Assembly (NCBI GenBank): GCA_947500525.1
Contig: CANMSH010000003.1
Span: 434,001-498,000 of the forward strand
Length of the DNA: 64,000 nt
DNA from: an uncultured Flavobacteriaceae bacterium
GTDB lineage: Bacteria; Bacteroidota; Bacteroidia; Flavobacteriales; Flavobacteriaceae
Direction of reading: 5' to 3'
Shown here: positions 19,537 to 30,900 of the stretch, in pieces
Numbering within the stretch: the first letter of the stretch is position 1
Layout: each line of letters begins with the position of its first letter
Program-made: the position numbers and the translations under genes
Notes under the pieces: generated by a model
What the model saw: only the letters and a program-made list of their open reading frames with translations
What the model was told of the DNA's origin: nothing
Databases searched by the model: none

Positions 19537-20874
19537 ATGGCCAACTATAAATATCCGAAAGCTTTATCTCTACTTACTTTCTTTTTGAATGCCGAGACCA
19601 TTCGGAAAAATCCGATTCCTTTTCATCAAAAACATTTTGAAAAACTTGGTGATTCTTTTTCGGTTTCATTGGGACCTAGCAGAAAAATAATGTTGACACG
19701 AGATCCTTTAATTGTTAAGCATATTCTTCAAAAAAATCATAAAAACTATTTCAAATCGAAAATTCAAACCAAATACTTAACAAAGTATTTAGGTTTCGGA
19801 TTGTTAACTGCTAATGGAGATCATTGGCTTAAGCAGCGAAGATTAATTCAACCGGCTTTCCATAAACAAAAAATGGAGCAACTTATTAGTCTGATGCAAC
19901 AGACGATTAGCACAAACTTAAGTCATATTGAGACGAACAAGACCATTTCGGTTTTTCCTATAATGAATAATGTAGCTTTTAACGTCATAGCTAGCTCGCT
20001 ATTTAGTGAGTCTTCGCACAATGCAGAATTACCTCGACTTCAAAAAATCATTGAACAAATTCAAGTGTTTTTGGTAAAAGAAGTACGTCTTCCGCATAAA
20101 GGCTGGTGGTTTAAATTAACCGGACAAGTAAAGCATCATAAAAGACTGTCTGAAGAGAGTCGTTCAATTCTACGAAACATCATAGAAACCCGTAAGGCTT
20201 CAAATAAGGAACATGGTGATTTATTAGATATGCTACTAGCGACACGCTATGAAGATACAGGTGAAGCAATGCCTATGCAACAATTAATTGATGAGATTTC
20301 TATTTTATTTGTGGCCGGACATGAAACAACTGCCAATGCCTTGACGTTTACCTTATTTCTCTTAGCAAAACATCCTGAAATTTGTGATAAAGTATATGAA
20401 GAAATATTGCAAGTAACGAGTGAAAATCAAAATCCCGCAGCATATATAGGGAGGTTAAACTATACCAGGGCCTGCATTGATGAAGCCATGCGCTTATACC
20501 CTCCTGCCTGGATCACTGATCGTGAAAATTATGAAGATGATACCCTAGGTAATTTTCACATCAAAAAGAATACATTAATAGGAGTTTCCTTTTATGAATT
20601 ACATCGTCATCCAGATTACTGGGAGCGTCCTAACGAGTTTGTTCCTGAACGTTTTTTACACGACAACAAAAAGAAATCTGCGGGTCATTATTACCCTTTT
20701 GGTGCTGGCCCTCGTATGTGTATTGGTCTCGGTTTTGCCATTTATGAAATGGTCTTAACCATTTCACATATCGTAAAACGATATACGCTGAGTACGACCC
20801 AAAAAGAAGTACAATTAAATCCGTTAATTACGTTAAAACCCGTTGACGTTTCAATATTATTTAAAGAAAGATAA
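19537..20874 (+). CDS. cytochrome P450
   Basis: I-helix FVAGHETTANAL, K-helix EAMR, heme loop FGAGPRMCIGLGFAIYE. Confidence 0.97.
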   Translation: MANYKYPKALSLLTFFLNAETIRKNPIPFHQKHFEKLGDSFSVSLGPSRKIMLTRDPLIVKHILQKNHKNYFKSKIQTKYLTKYLGFGLLTANGDHWLKQRRLIQPAFHKQKMEQLISLMQQTISTNLSHIETNKTISVFPIMNNVAFNVIASSLFSESSHNAELPRLQKIIEQIQVFLVKEVRLPHKGWWFKLTGQVKHHKRLSEESRSILRNIIETRKASNKEHGDLLDMLLATRYEDTGEAMPMQQLIDEISILFVAGHETTANALTFTLFLLAKHPEICDKVYEEILQVTSENQNPAAYIGRLNYTRACIDEAMRLYPPAWITDRENYEDDTLGNFHIKKNTLIGVSFYELHRHPDYWERPNEFVPERFLHDNKKKSAGHYYPFGAGPRMCIGLGFAIYEMVLTISHIVKRYTLSTTQKEVQLNPLITLKPVDVSILFKER

Positions 20875-20904
20875 TTGTATTTTTACAATTAAATACAATT
20901 CATT

Positions 20905-21831
20905 TTGAATTCAAAAAACAAGCATACTTCTCTTATTAAGACCGAAGCCAAACGCCTAGGTTTTTTATCCTGTGGTATTTCTAAAGCTGAGTTCTTACAA
21001 GAAGAAGCCCCTCGTTTAGAAAATTGGCTCAACCAAAACAGTCACGGAGAAATGCAGTATATGGAAAATCATTTTGATAAACGGCTTGATCCAACAAAAT
21101 TAGTAGACGATTCAAAGTCGGTTATTTCGTTATTATACAATTACTTTCCTGAAGAAAATCAAAAAGACCCAAAGGCTCCTAAACTTAGCAAATATGCTTA
21201 CGGTACTGATTATCATTTTGTAATTAAAGACAAGCTTAAAAGTTTGCTGCATTTTATTCAAGATGAAATTGGAGAAGTATCTGGGCGTGCCTTTGTAGAT
21301 TCAGCACCTATATTAGAAAAAGCTTGGGCCGCCAAAAGTGGTTTGGGTTGGATAGGAAAACATAGTAACTTGTTAACCCAACAGGTTGGTTCTTTCTATT
21401 TTTTAGCAGAACTTATCATTGATCTAGATTTGCTTTACGACACACCAGTAACCGATCATTGCGGTACATGCACTGCATGTATTGATGCTTGCCCAACAGA
21501 AGCCATTGTAGCACCTTATGTAGTTGATGGAAGTAAGTGCATTTCCTATTTCACTATTGAATTGAAAAATGAAATACCGTCATCTGTAAAAGGGAAGTTT
21601 GACAATTGGATGTTTGGCTGTGATATATGTCAAGATGTATGTCCATGGAATCGTTTTTCAAAATCTCATCAAGAACCACTGTTCAATCCACATCCCGATT
21701 TATTGAGTATGACCAAAAAAGATTGGCAAGAAATTACAGAAGATGTTTTTAAAAAAGTATTTAAAAAATCGGCTGTAAAACGAACCAAGTTTTCAGGTCT
21801 TCAAAGGAATATTGAATTCTTACTGGAATAA
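20905..21831 (+). CDS. queG: tRNA epoxyqueuosine(34) reductase QueG (TTG start)
   Basis: [17 protein letters not shown] and [11 protein letters not shown] ferredoxin motifs; [14 protein letters not shown]; no nearby in-frame ATG. Confidence 0.95.
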   Translation: MNSKNKHTSLIKTEAKRLGFLSCGISKAEFLQEEAPRLENWLNQNSHGEMQYMENHFDKRLDPTKLVDDSKSVISLLYNYFPEENQKDPKAPKLSKYAYGTDYHFVIKDKLKSLLHFIQDEIGEVSGRAFVDSAPILEKAWAAKSGLGWIGKHSNLLTQQVGSFYFLAELIIDLDLLYDTPVTDHCGTCTACIDACPTEAIVAPYVVDGSKCISYFTIELKNEIPSSVKGKFDNWMFGCDICQDVCPWNRFSKSHQEPLFNPHPDLLSMTKKDWQEITEDVFKKVFKKSAVKRTKFSGLQRNIEFLLE

Positions 21832-21894
21832 TCTTTTAACGACAAATATTTATATATATTCGTTCTTAGTTTGCTATAAAAAACGCTAAGAATT

Positions 21895-21923
21895 AAAATT
21901 AGTTAATAATATTAACTAATTTT
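21895..21923. promoter_or_regulatory. perfect inverted repeat upstream of maeB (candidate operator)
   Basis: AAAATTAGTTAAT-aat-ATTAACTAATTTT, 13-bp arms, 3-nt spacer, ~30 nt before ATG. Confidence 0.5.
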
Positions 21924-21952
21924 ACAACAGATACAAATCTATTCAATTTTAT

Positions 21953-24226
21953 ATGAGTACTGATAAACAAAAGCAAGAAGCATTAGACTACCATTCGAAA
22001 CCAACACCTGGTAAAATAAAAGTAGTTCCTACCAAAAAATACGCAACACAAAGAGATTTATCGTTAGCATATTCTCCTGGAGTTGCTGAACCTTGCTTAG
22101 AGATTGCAAACAATAAAAAAGATGTCTATAAATATACCTCGAAGGGTAATTTAGTGGCCGTAATTTCTAATGGAACCGCTGTATTAGGCTTAGGAAATAT
22201 AGGGCCAGAAGCCTCAAAACCCGTGATGGAAGGGAAAGGTTTATTGTTTAAAATTTTTGCTGACATTGATGTATTCGATATTGAAGTTGACGCGACAGAC
22301 GTTGATAAATTCGTTGAAACAGTTAAAGCAATTGCGCCTACTTTTGGAGGCATTAATTTAGAAGATATTAAGGCTCCGGAAGCTTTCGAAATAGAACGTA
22401 GACTTAAAGAAGAGTTAGATATTCCGGTGATGCACGATGATCAACATGGAACGGCCATCATATCTGCAGCAGCGTTGAAAAATGCTTGTGAAATAGCCAA
22501 AAAAGATATTTCTGAGGTTCAAATTGTTGTAAGTGGTGCGGGAGCAGCAGCAGTATCTTGCACTCGTCTCTATCTAAAATTAGGGGCGAGATTAGAGAAT
22601 ATTGTAATGACTGATAGCAAAGGTGTTATTCGTAAAGACAGAGATAATTTAACCTCTCAAAAAGCGGAATTCGCCACTGCGAAAGATCTAAATACCTTAG
22701 AGGAAGCTATGCGAGGTAGTGATGTTTTTATTGGTTTATCTCAGGGTAATATTGTCACTGAAGAAATGATAAAATCGATGGCAAAAAATCCAATTGTTTT
22801 TGCGATGGCCAATCCCGAACCAGAAATCAACTATGATTTGGCCATTAAGACGCGAAAAGACATTATTATGGCGACAGGTCGGTCAGATCATCCTAATCAA
22901 GTTAATAATGTTTTAGGGTTTCCTTTCATTTTTAGAGGAGCCTTAGACGTAAGAGCGACTGCCATTAATGAAGAAATGAAAATGGCCGCTGTCTTGGCAT
23001 TGGCTGATTTAGCAAAACATCCAGTACCAGAGCAAGTAAATATTGTATATGATGAAGTGAATTTGACTTTTGGAAAAGAGTATATAATACCGAAACCTTT
23101 TGATCCTCGTCTTATTTATGAAATTCCACCAGCGATTGCAAAAGCCGCCATGGATTCTGGGGTCGCAACAGAACCAATATCTGATTGGACAGCCTATCGT
23201 GATGAATTAATGGAGCGCTTAGGAACAGGAAGTAAAGTAGTACGTCTATTGCATAATAGAGCGAAGACAAATCCTAAAAAAGTAGTTTTTGCTGAAGCTG
23301 ATCATTTAGATGTAATGAAGGCTGCACAAATTGTATATGATGAAAAAATTGCACATCCAATTTTACTCGGAGATCGAGAAACAATTTTAGAATTAAAAGC
23401 TGAAATTGGTTTTAATGATGATGTTGAAATTATAGATCCTAAAACACCTCAAGAAAAAGAAAGAAGGAATAAGTTCGCAAAAAAATATTGGAAATCTCGT
23501 CAACGAAAAGGCATTAAGTTGTTGGATGCTCAAAAATTAATGCGCCAACGTAATTATTTTGCAGCCATGATGGTGAATGAACAAGAAGCAGATGCACTTA
23601 TTACGGGTTATACAAGAAATTATGCCACCGTTGTAAAACCAATTTTAGAATTGGTAGGAATGGCAAAAGGTGTGAGCAGGATTGCCGCAGCGAATTTGAT
23701 GCTCACGAAGCGAGGACCCATGTTTTTAGCCGATACGACTATTAATATTAATCCTACTGCAAAACAGTTAGCCAAAATTTCACAATTGACTGCGTCTCTC
23801 GCTAAATTTTTTAATATCAAGCCAAATATTGCGATGCTCTCTTTCTCTAATTTTGGAGCTTCCAATAGCGAACATTCAGCTAAAATTGCCGAAGCTATTA
23901 AAGACATTCATGAAAACTTTCCTAACGTGGTAATCGATGGTGAATTACAAGCAGATTTCGCCTTGAATTCAGAAATGCTTAAAAAAGAATTTCCTTTTTC
24001 TAAACTCGTAGATAAAAAAGTGAATGTGTTAATTTTTCCGAACTTAGATTCTGCCAATATTACTTATAAAATGATGAAAGAGTTATATGATGCTGAGTCT
24101 ATTGGCCCGATAATGATGGGATTAAAGAAACCTGCTCATATTCTTCAATTAGGAGCGAGCGTTGATGAGATGGTAAATATGACCGCTGTAGCAGTTATTG
24201 ATGCACAACAAAAATCGAAAAATTAA
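21953..24226 (+). CDS. maeB: NADP-dependent malic enzyme with C-terminal phosphotransacetylase-like domain
   Basis: [33 protein letters not shown]-terminal PTA-like region ([24 protein letters not shown]). Confidence 0.95.
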   Translation: MSTDKQKQEALDYHSKPTPGKIKVVPTKKYATQRDLSLAYSPGVAEPCLEIANNKKDVYKYTSKGNLVAVISNGTAVLGLGNIGPEASKPVMEGKGLLFKIFADIDVFDIEVDATDVDKFVETVKAIAPTFGGINLEDIKAPEAFEIERRLKEELDIPVMHDDQHGTAIISAAALKNACEIAKKDISEVQIVVSGAGAAAVSCTRLYLKLGARLENIVMTDSKGVIRKDRDNLTSQKAEFATAKDLNTLEEAMRGSDVFIGLSQGNIVTEEMIKSMAKNPIVFAMANPEPEINYDLAIKTRKDIIMATGRSDHPNQVNNVLGFPFIFRGALDVRATAINEEMKMAAVLALADLAKHPVPEQVNIVYDEVNLTFGKEYIIPKPFDPRLIYEIPPAIAKAAMDSGVATEPISDWTAYRDELMERLGTGSKVVRLLHNRAKTNPKKVVFAEADHLDVMKAAQIVYDEKIAHPILLGDRETILELKAEIGFNDDVEIIDPKTPQEKERRNKFAKKYWKSRQRKGIKLLDAQKLMRQRNYFAAMMVNEQEADALITGYTRNYATVVKPILELVGMAKGVSRIAAANLMLTKRGPMFLADTTININPTAKQLAKISQLTASLAKFFNIKPNIAMLSFSNFGASNSEHSAKIAEAIKDIHENFPNVVIDGELQADFALNSEMLKKEFPFSKLVDKKVNVLIFPNLDSANITYKMMKELYDAESIGPIMMGLKKPAHILQLGASVDEMVNMTAVAVIDAQQKSKN

Positions 24227-24253
24227 TTTTGTTTTTGTATTATTGTACCATAA

Positions 24254-24357
24254 AGGTTTAAAGTTAAAATATGATATAAAACTACTTTAGTATCTATTTC
24301 TCGAAACTATACATATTTAATGCATAAAATATGCGTAGTTTTAGCAATTTTAAACCT
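24254..24357. other. nested inverted repeats in maeB-ruvA intergenic region
   Basis: AGGTTTAAA(24254-24262)/TTTAAACCT(24349-24357); AAAACTAC(24278-24285)/GTAGTTTT(24335-24342); GCATA-aaa-TATGC(24322-24334). Confidence 0.4.
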
Positions 24358-24366
24358 ACAGTCTAA

Positions 24367-24948
24367 ATGATTACTCACATACGAGGTAAACTAGTTGAAA
24401 AGAACCCTACCTATGCTATTATTGAATGTAATGGTGTTGGTTATTTCTTACATATTTCTCTGAACACTTTTTCGAAAATTCCTGATAGCGAAGCCGTCAT
24501 TTTATACACACATTTGTCAATTCGCGAAGACGCACATACCTTGTTCGGTTTTGCTGACAAAACGGAGCGTGAAATTTTCAGACTACTTGTTTCGGTTTCT
24601 GGTGTAGGACCAAGCACTGCGAGAACGATGTTATCTTCAATGACTACAGATCAAATTCAGCAAGCCATTGCCTCCGAAGACACACCAACAATTCAATCTG
24701 TTAAGGGAATTGGCGCGAAAACAGCCCAACGCGTTATTATCGATTTAAAAGATAAAATTCTAAAAACGTACGAACTCCAGGAAGATTCTGTTAATTCTAA
24801 CAATACCTTGAAAGAAGAAGCGTTATCTGCTTTAGAGGTTCTTGGATTTACAAGAAAGCAGGTAGAAAAAATGATACAGAAAATCATTCAAGAATCACCA
24901 AGTATAAGTCTTGAAAACATTATTAAACAAGCACTTAAAAACTTGTAA
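24367..24948 (+). CDS. ruvA: Holliday junction branch migration protein RuvA
   Basis: MITHIRGKLVEKNPTYAIIECNGVGYFLHIS, SVSGVGPSTARTMLSS, VKGIGAKTAQRVIIDLKDK. Confidence 0.97.
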   Translation: MITHIRGKLVEKNPTYAIIECNGVGYFLHISLNTFSKIPDSEAVILYTHLSIREDAHTLFGFADKTEREIFRLLVSVSGVGPSTARTMLSSMTTDQIQQAIASEDTPTIQSVKGIGAKTAQRVIIDLKDKILKTYELQEDSVNSNNTLKEEALSALEVLGFTRKQVEKMIQKIIQESPSISLENIIKQALKNL

Positions 24949-27900
24949 TTGTTGAAATTTAGTATACTAAAGACATATAGCTCCCTTTTATTTTTTGTGT
25001 TGTTTTTTACAACATTAATTGCGCAGTCTCAAATTCCTCCTCCACCGAAACCTAAAGCTTCAGAAAAAAAAGACACAGCAAATGTGCCTTTGACGAAAAT
25101 AGACACCATCAAAATTGATTCGGTAACGGCATTGCCGTATCCTTTTAAATCAGGTCAAAAAGGAGGGCTTTTCTTAAACGAAATTAAGAATATGGAGGTG
25201 ATCTATGATCCTGTGAAAGGTCACTACATTTTTGTAGAAAGAATTGGTGATTATTTAATCAAGCATCCTTTTTACATGACCGCCAAAGAGTACGAAGAAT
25301 ATCGTTTGACCCGTGACATTCTCAAGTACTTTAAAGAAAAAATAAGTGCTGTTGGTGGACGAAAGAAGAACGCAGCTGAAGCTCAAAAAAATCTGCTCCC
25401 CGCATATTATGTCAAATCTGAATTTTTCGAGAATATTTTTGGAGGCAACAAAATAGAAGTTAATCCGCAAGGTTCTGTTTTGGTTAAAATGGGATTGTTA
25501 TTTCAGCGCGTTGAAAATCCGCAATTATCAGAGCGAAATAGAAGAAGTAGGACATTCGATTTTGGACAGGAAATAAATGCAAGTTTAAATGCCCAAGTTG
25601 GAAAAAGATTAAGAGTGAATGCGGCTTTTGACACACAGGCTAATTTCAACTTCCAAAACCAAGTAAAATTAGAATATACACCTACTGAAGATGATATTAT
25701 TCGAAAAATTGAAGTTGGTAATGTAAGCATGCCTATTCAAAGCTCCTTAATTTCGGGCGCACAAAATCTCTTTGGGGTAAAAACAGAATTACAATTTGGT
25801 AAGACCACAGTAACGGGAGTATTTTCTCAACAACGATCTCAAACCAGATCTGTACAAGCTCAAGGGGGATCGACCATACAAGAATTTAACATTAGAGCTA
25901 GTGACTATGATGATAATAGACACTTCTTTTTGTCACAACAATTTAGAGATGGCTATAACGATGCCCTGAAACAGTTACCATTGGTGACAAGCTCAAAATA
26001 TATCACAAGAGTTGAAGTTTGGATTACGAATAGAAATTCTACGACGGAAAACGTTCGAAATATTGTTGCACTTGCAGATTTAGGTGAAGGTGATGTTTCT
26101 AACTTAGGTGCCTCTGCATTAGTTACTGTAAATGGATCTCAAGACCCTTCAAATGAAACGAATAGCTTGAGTACTTTTTTGACTTCTGGCAATCCAATTC
26201 GTAACATTTCGACCGTTACGAATGCCCTCGCTGGTTTTTCTCAAGGAAGTGATTATTCTATTTTAGAAAATGCACGTAAACTAACTCTTGGTATTGACTT
26301 CGAACTAAATCCTCAACTCGGATATATTACTTTAAACAGACGCCTAGCCGACAGTGATGTTTTGGCCGTAGCTTACGAGTACACCGAAAACAGTCCGAAT
26401 GCAAGTAATCCTGGAGAAAATGTTTTTAGAGTGGGTGAATTGAGTGGAGATGGTGTTACGGCTCCAGACAATTTAGTAGTTAAACTTTTACGCAGTGAGA
26501 TTATTGATACAAGTTTACCATTGTGGGACCTCATGATGAAAAATGTGTACAGTTTACCAGGAGCATTTCAATTACAGCCTGATGGCTTTCGATTAGAAGT
26601 CTTGTACCAAGATGATGCTACAGGAGTACCAATCAACTTTTTACAAAATGCTGAGACCATTATTAATAGCGATTCAGTAAGTAAACAACCCCTGTTAAAT
26701 TTATTACGTCTAGATCTTCTTGATGGAACGAGCAACATTTTAGATGGAGGTGACGGTTATTTTGATTTTATCGAAGGTGTAACTATTAATTCACAAGACG
26801 GATATATTATTTTTCCTACTGTCGAGCCCTTTGGATCTAGCAGTACAACTGCGGTAGATCTTCTTGAGACTGGAGAATTGGGTCAAATCTTAACGGATCC
26901 AGCTGACGATAGATTCATATTTAATGAGTTATATGACAATACAAAAGCGCAGGCTCAAAACGACTTTCAAAGCAAAGACAAATACTCATTATCTGGTTAT
27001 TTTAAATCAGAATCTAGCGGAGGAATACGACTAAATGCCTTTAACGTTCCCAGAGGATCTGTGACGGTTACTTCAGGTGGTAGAGAATTATTAGAAGGCT
27101 CAGACTATGTGGTAGATTACCAAAGTGGTACAGTGCAAATCATAAATCCCAATTTAGTTGCTTCAAATGCTCCCATTAACGTTTCAGTTGAAAATAATAA
27201 TGGATTCAATCAGCAACGACGAAGTTTCATGGGAATTGATGTGCAACACATTTTTAATGACCAATTGGCTGTGGGTGGAACCATTGTTAATTTAAATGAA
27301 CGCCCGTTTACCCAAAAACCTCAATTTGGTGCAGAGCCCGTGAATAATACAATTATGGGTTTTAACTTAAATTACAATACCGAGGTTCCTAAATTCACAA
27401 AATGGGTAAACAAACTGCCCAATATAGATACTGATGCCACTTCCAACTTTTCATTAAGAGCCGAAGCAGCCTATTTATTACCTGGATCTCCCAGAGGAAT
27501 TAACCTTAGCGGAGAAGCTGCATCCTATGTAGATGACTTCGAAGGTTCGCAAATACCTTTAGATATTAGTTCACCTAGACAATGGTTTTTAGCAAGTGTT
27601 CCTCAGAAACAAGCAGTAAATTCTGATTTAGATTTTACAAATGCGAATGTAGCACCAGGATTAAATTCAGGAATACCGGGCGCAAATAACGCTAACCTAA
27701 GATTGGGGGCAGAAAGATCAAAATTAGCTTGGTATACTATTGATAGACTCTTTTACGGAACTACATTAAAACCGAGTAATATCAATGATGTAGAATTGTC
27801 TCGAGCTGAAGTTAGGCGAGTTGGTTTTCGAGAATTGTTCCCTGAGCTCGATCTCGATGTTACTCAAAGCAACATCATCAACACCTTAGATTTAGCCTAC

Positions 27901-30900
27901 TATCCTAAAGAAAGAGGACCCTACAATTTTAACGAAACAGTTCCTACAAACACATACGATGCGAATCCAGAAGATAAATGGGCTGGAATTATGCGTGCAT
28001 TGAACACGACTGATTTCCAACAAGCCAATGTTGAATATATTCAGTTTTGGTTGATGGATCCTTATGAAAATTATTCGATTACACCTGAAGAAGGTGGTGA
28101 AAGTATTGTTACTCCTGCTGATTTTGGAGGAGAACTTTATTTCAACTTAGGAAATATTTCTGAAGATATTTTACCTGATAATAGACGAATGTATGAAAAT
28201 GGGTTGCCAAGAGATGGTGTTAAAATAGATGAAACGGGATTATCGCCAAATGTAAATAGAACCGAATGGTCTGATGTGCCAATTAATCAATCATTGATTT
28301 ATGCTTTCTCTGAAGAAGATGATGAAAGACCTAACCAAGATGTTGGTCTTGACGGATTAACAGATGCAGAAGAGACAGCAAGGTTTCCCGGCTTTGGAGA
28401 AGACCCCTCAAATGATAATTATAATTTCTTTCGCGGTGGTAATTTAGATGCTATTAACGCTTCAATATTAACGCGGTATCGTAATTTCAATAATGCAGAA
28501 GGAAACTCTCCTACTATCAATAATTCTACAGAATCTTTCCCTACTTCGGGAACTTCTTTTCCGGATATCGAAGATATTAACCGTGATCAAACGATGAGTG
28601 CTGTAGAGAGTTACTATCAATATCGAATTTCTTTAAACCCAACGGATTTAGTTGTTGGGCAAAATAATATAGTAGATCAAAAAAATGTTACCGTTAATCT
28701 ACCTAACGGAGCAACACAGCAAACCACATGGTATCAATTTAGAATTCCGATTACTACGGGAACTCCAATAGGTGGAATTTCTGGATTTAATGCTATTCGA
28801 TTTATGCGAATGTATTTAACAAAATTTAGAATACCAGTCGTATTGCGTTTCGGAGAGCTAGAATTGATTCGAGGAGATTGGAGACGTTACACACGGTCTT
28901 TGGTAGAACCTTTACCTGCAAACCCTGAGTTAGATGAAGATGACAATAGAAATTTTGAAGTTGGTGTAGTTAATATTCAGGAAAATGAAAATAAACAGCC
29001 CATACCGTATGTCTTGCCCCCTGGAGTGAGAAGAGAACGTTTGCAAGGTAGCACTACAATACAAGAGCAAAACGAGCAATCTTTACTAGTTCGAGTAAAA
29101 GAATTAGAACCGGGTGAAACGCGCGCAGTATTTAAAAACACAAGTTATGACATGCGAATGTTCAACAAACTTAAAATGTTCGTACATGCCGAAAGTATCC
29201 CTGGACTTCCTGATACAGACAATAATGACCTTACCGCTATCATTCGTTTAGGAAGTGATACCGATGATAATTTTTACCAATTAGAAATCCCATTAAAAAT
29301 TACAGAGTCAGGGCAAAGCTTGGCAGACAGTATTTGGAAGAATGATTTCGACACCAAACTTAGAGACTTAGGTAAACTAAAATTAGAGCGTTTAAATACA
29401 ACCGCGCCACTTAATCAATTGTACCCAAGTATAGCCAGTGATCCAGAGGCTAGAATTCGAGTAAAAGGAAATCCGAATTTATCGAACTTAAGAACCTTAA
29501 TGATTGGGGTGAGAAATGATGCAACGACCAATAAAACTGCAGAGCTATGGTTTAATGAATTACGCGTTGCTGAGTTTGACAATAAAGGCGGCTGGGCTGC
29601 GGTGTTAAATGCCGATGCCAACTTTGCAGATTTTGCTGACGTCTCAGTTTCAGCAAGAGCAAATTCTGACGGTTTCGGAGCTTTAGAACAACGTGTACAA
29701 GAAAGGAGTCAAGAAGATGTTAAACAATATGATATTGTTACCAATGTGAACCTCGGTCAACTACTTCCGAAAAAAGCTGGTATTAAAATACCTTTAAACT
29801 ATAGTATATCTGAAGAGTTCAAAGATCCGAAATGGGACCCGCAATATCAAGATGTGTTATTTGAAGATGCCGAAGATATTAATCCAAATAGTGAAAACTC
29901 AAGAGACTATACTAAACGAAGAAGTATCAACTTAATTAACGTTCGTAAAGAAAGAACGAATAACGAAAAAAAGAAACGTTTTTACGATATTGAAAATGTT
30001 ACCGCTTCCTATTCATTCAGCGAAACCTATCATAAAGATTATAATGTGGTTCGTTTTATTGATCAAAATGTCAGGGCATCGGCAAACTATAACTATAGCT
30101 TTAAGCCGCTCCCCTTAGAACCACTTAAGAATTGGAAATTTTTAAATAAAAGTAGTTATCTAAAATTTATCAAAGACTTTAATATAAACTTACTTCCAAC
30201 ATCAATTTCGGTCAATTCCAATATTACGCGAAGTTTCAACCAACAAGAATCCCGATCTTTGGTAGAAACACTGCCGGCATTGCCAGTATTAACGCAACGT
30301 CGTTTTATGTTCGATTGGGATTATACCGTTGCTTATGACCTTACTAAATCGTTGCAATTTTCATTTAACGCGGCTAATAATTTCATTTATGATGAATTTG
30401 ATCCAGAAAGTGATGAAACCATTTTCAACAATTTCTTTGAAATAGGTAGACCAAATAATTATCATCAAACGTTGGATGCCAATTATAAAATACCGATTAG
30501 CAAAATACCTATTTTCGATTTTATTAGTGCAACCTATAAGTATACTGCCGATTTCGATTGGCAAGCTCCGTCTAATAGTTTCATAGATCAAATTGGTAAT
30601 ATTATCCAAAACGCTAATACGCACTCGTTATCAGCCGATTTAGATATGCGTAAATTCTATAAGCGCACTGGGCTATTAGATCTTGCAAAGCCTAAACGAA
30701 AAAAGAAAAAAAGAACTGCAAAAAAGAAAAAGAAAGGCGAAAAGTCGAAACCTACCCTTGCGAAAACCGTTAAACCCAAAACACCTAGAAAGAACACCAA
30801 AAAAATTACTGGAGGTAGAAAAGTACTTCAAAGCTTTGTAGATGTATTAACTTCTGTAAAAAAGATACGAATTGGATACACAGAAAACAATGGTACAGTA

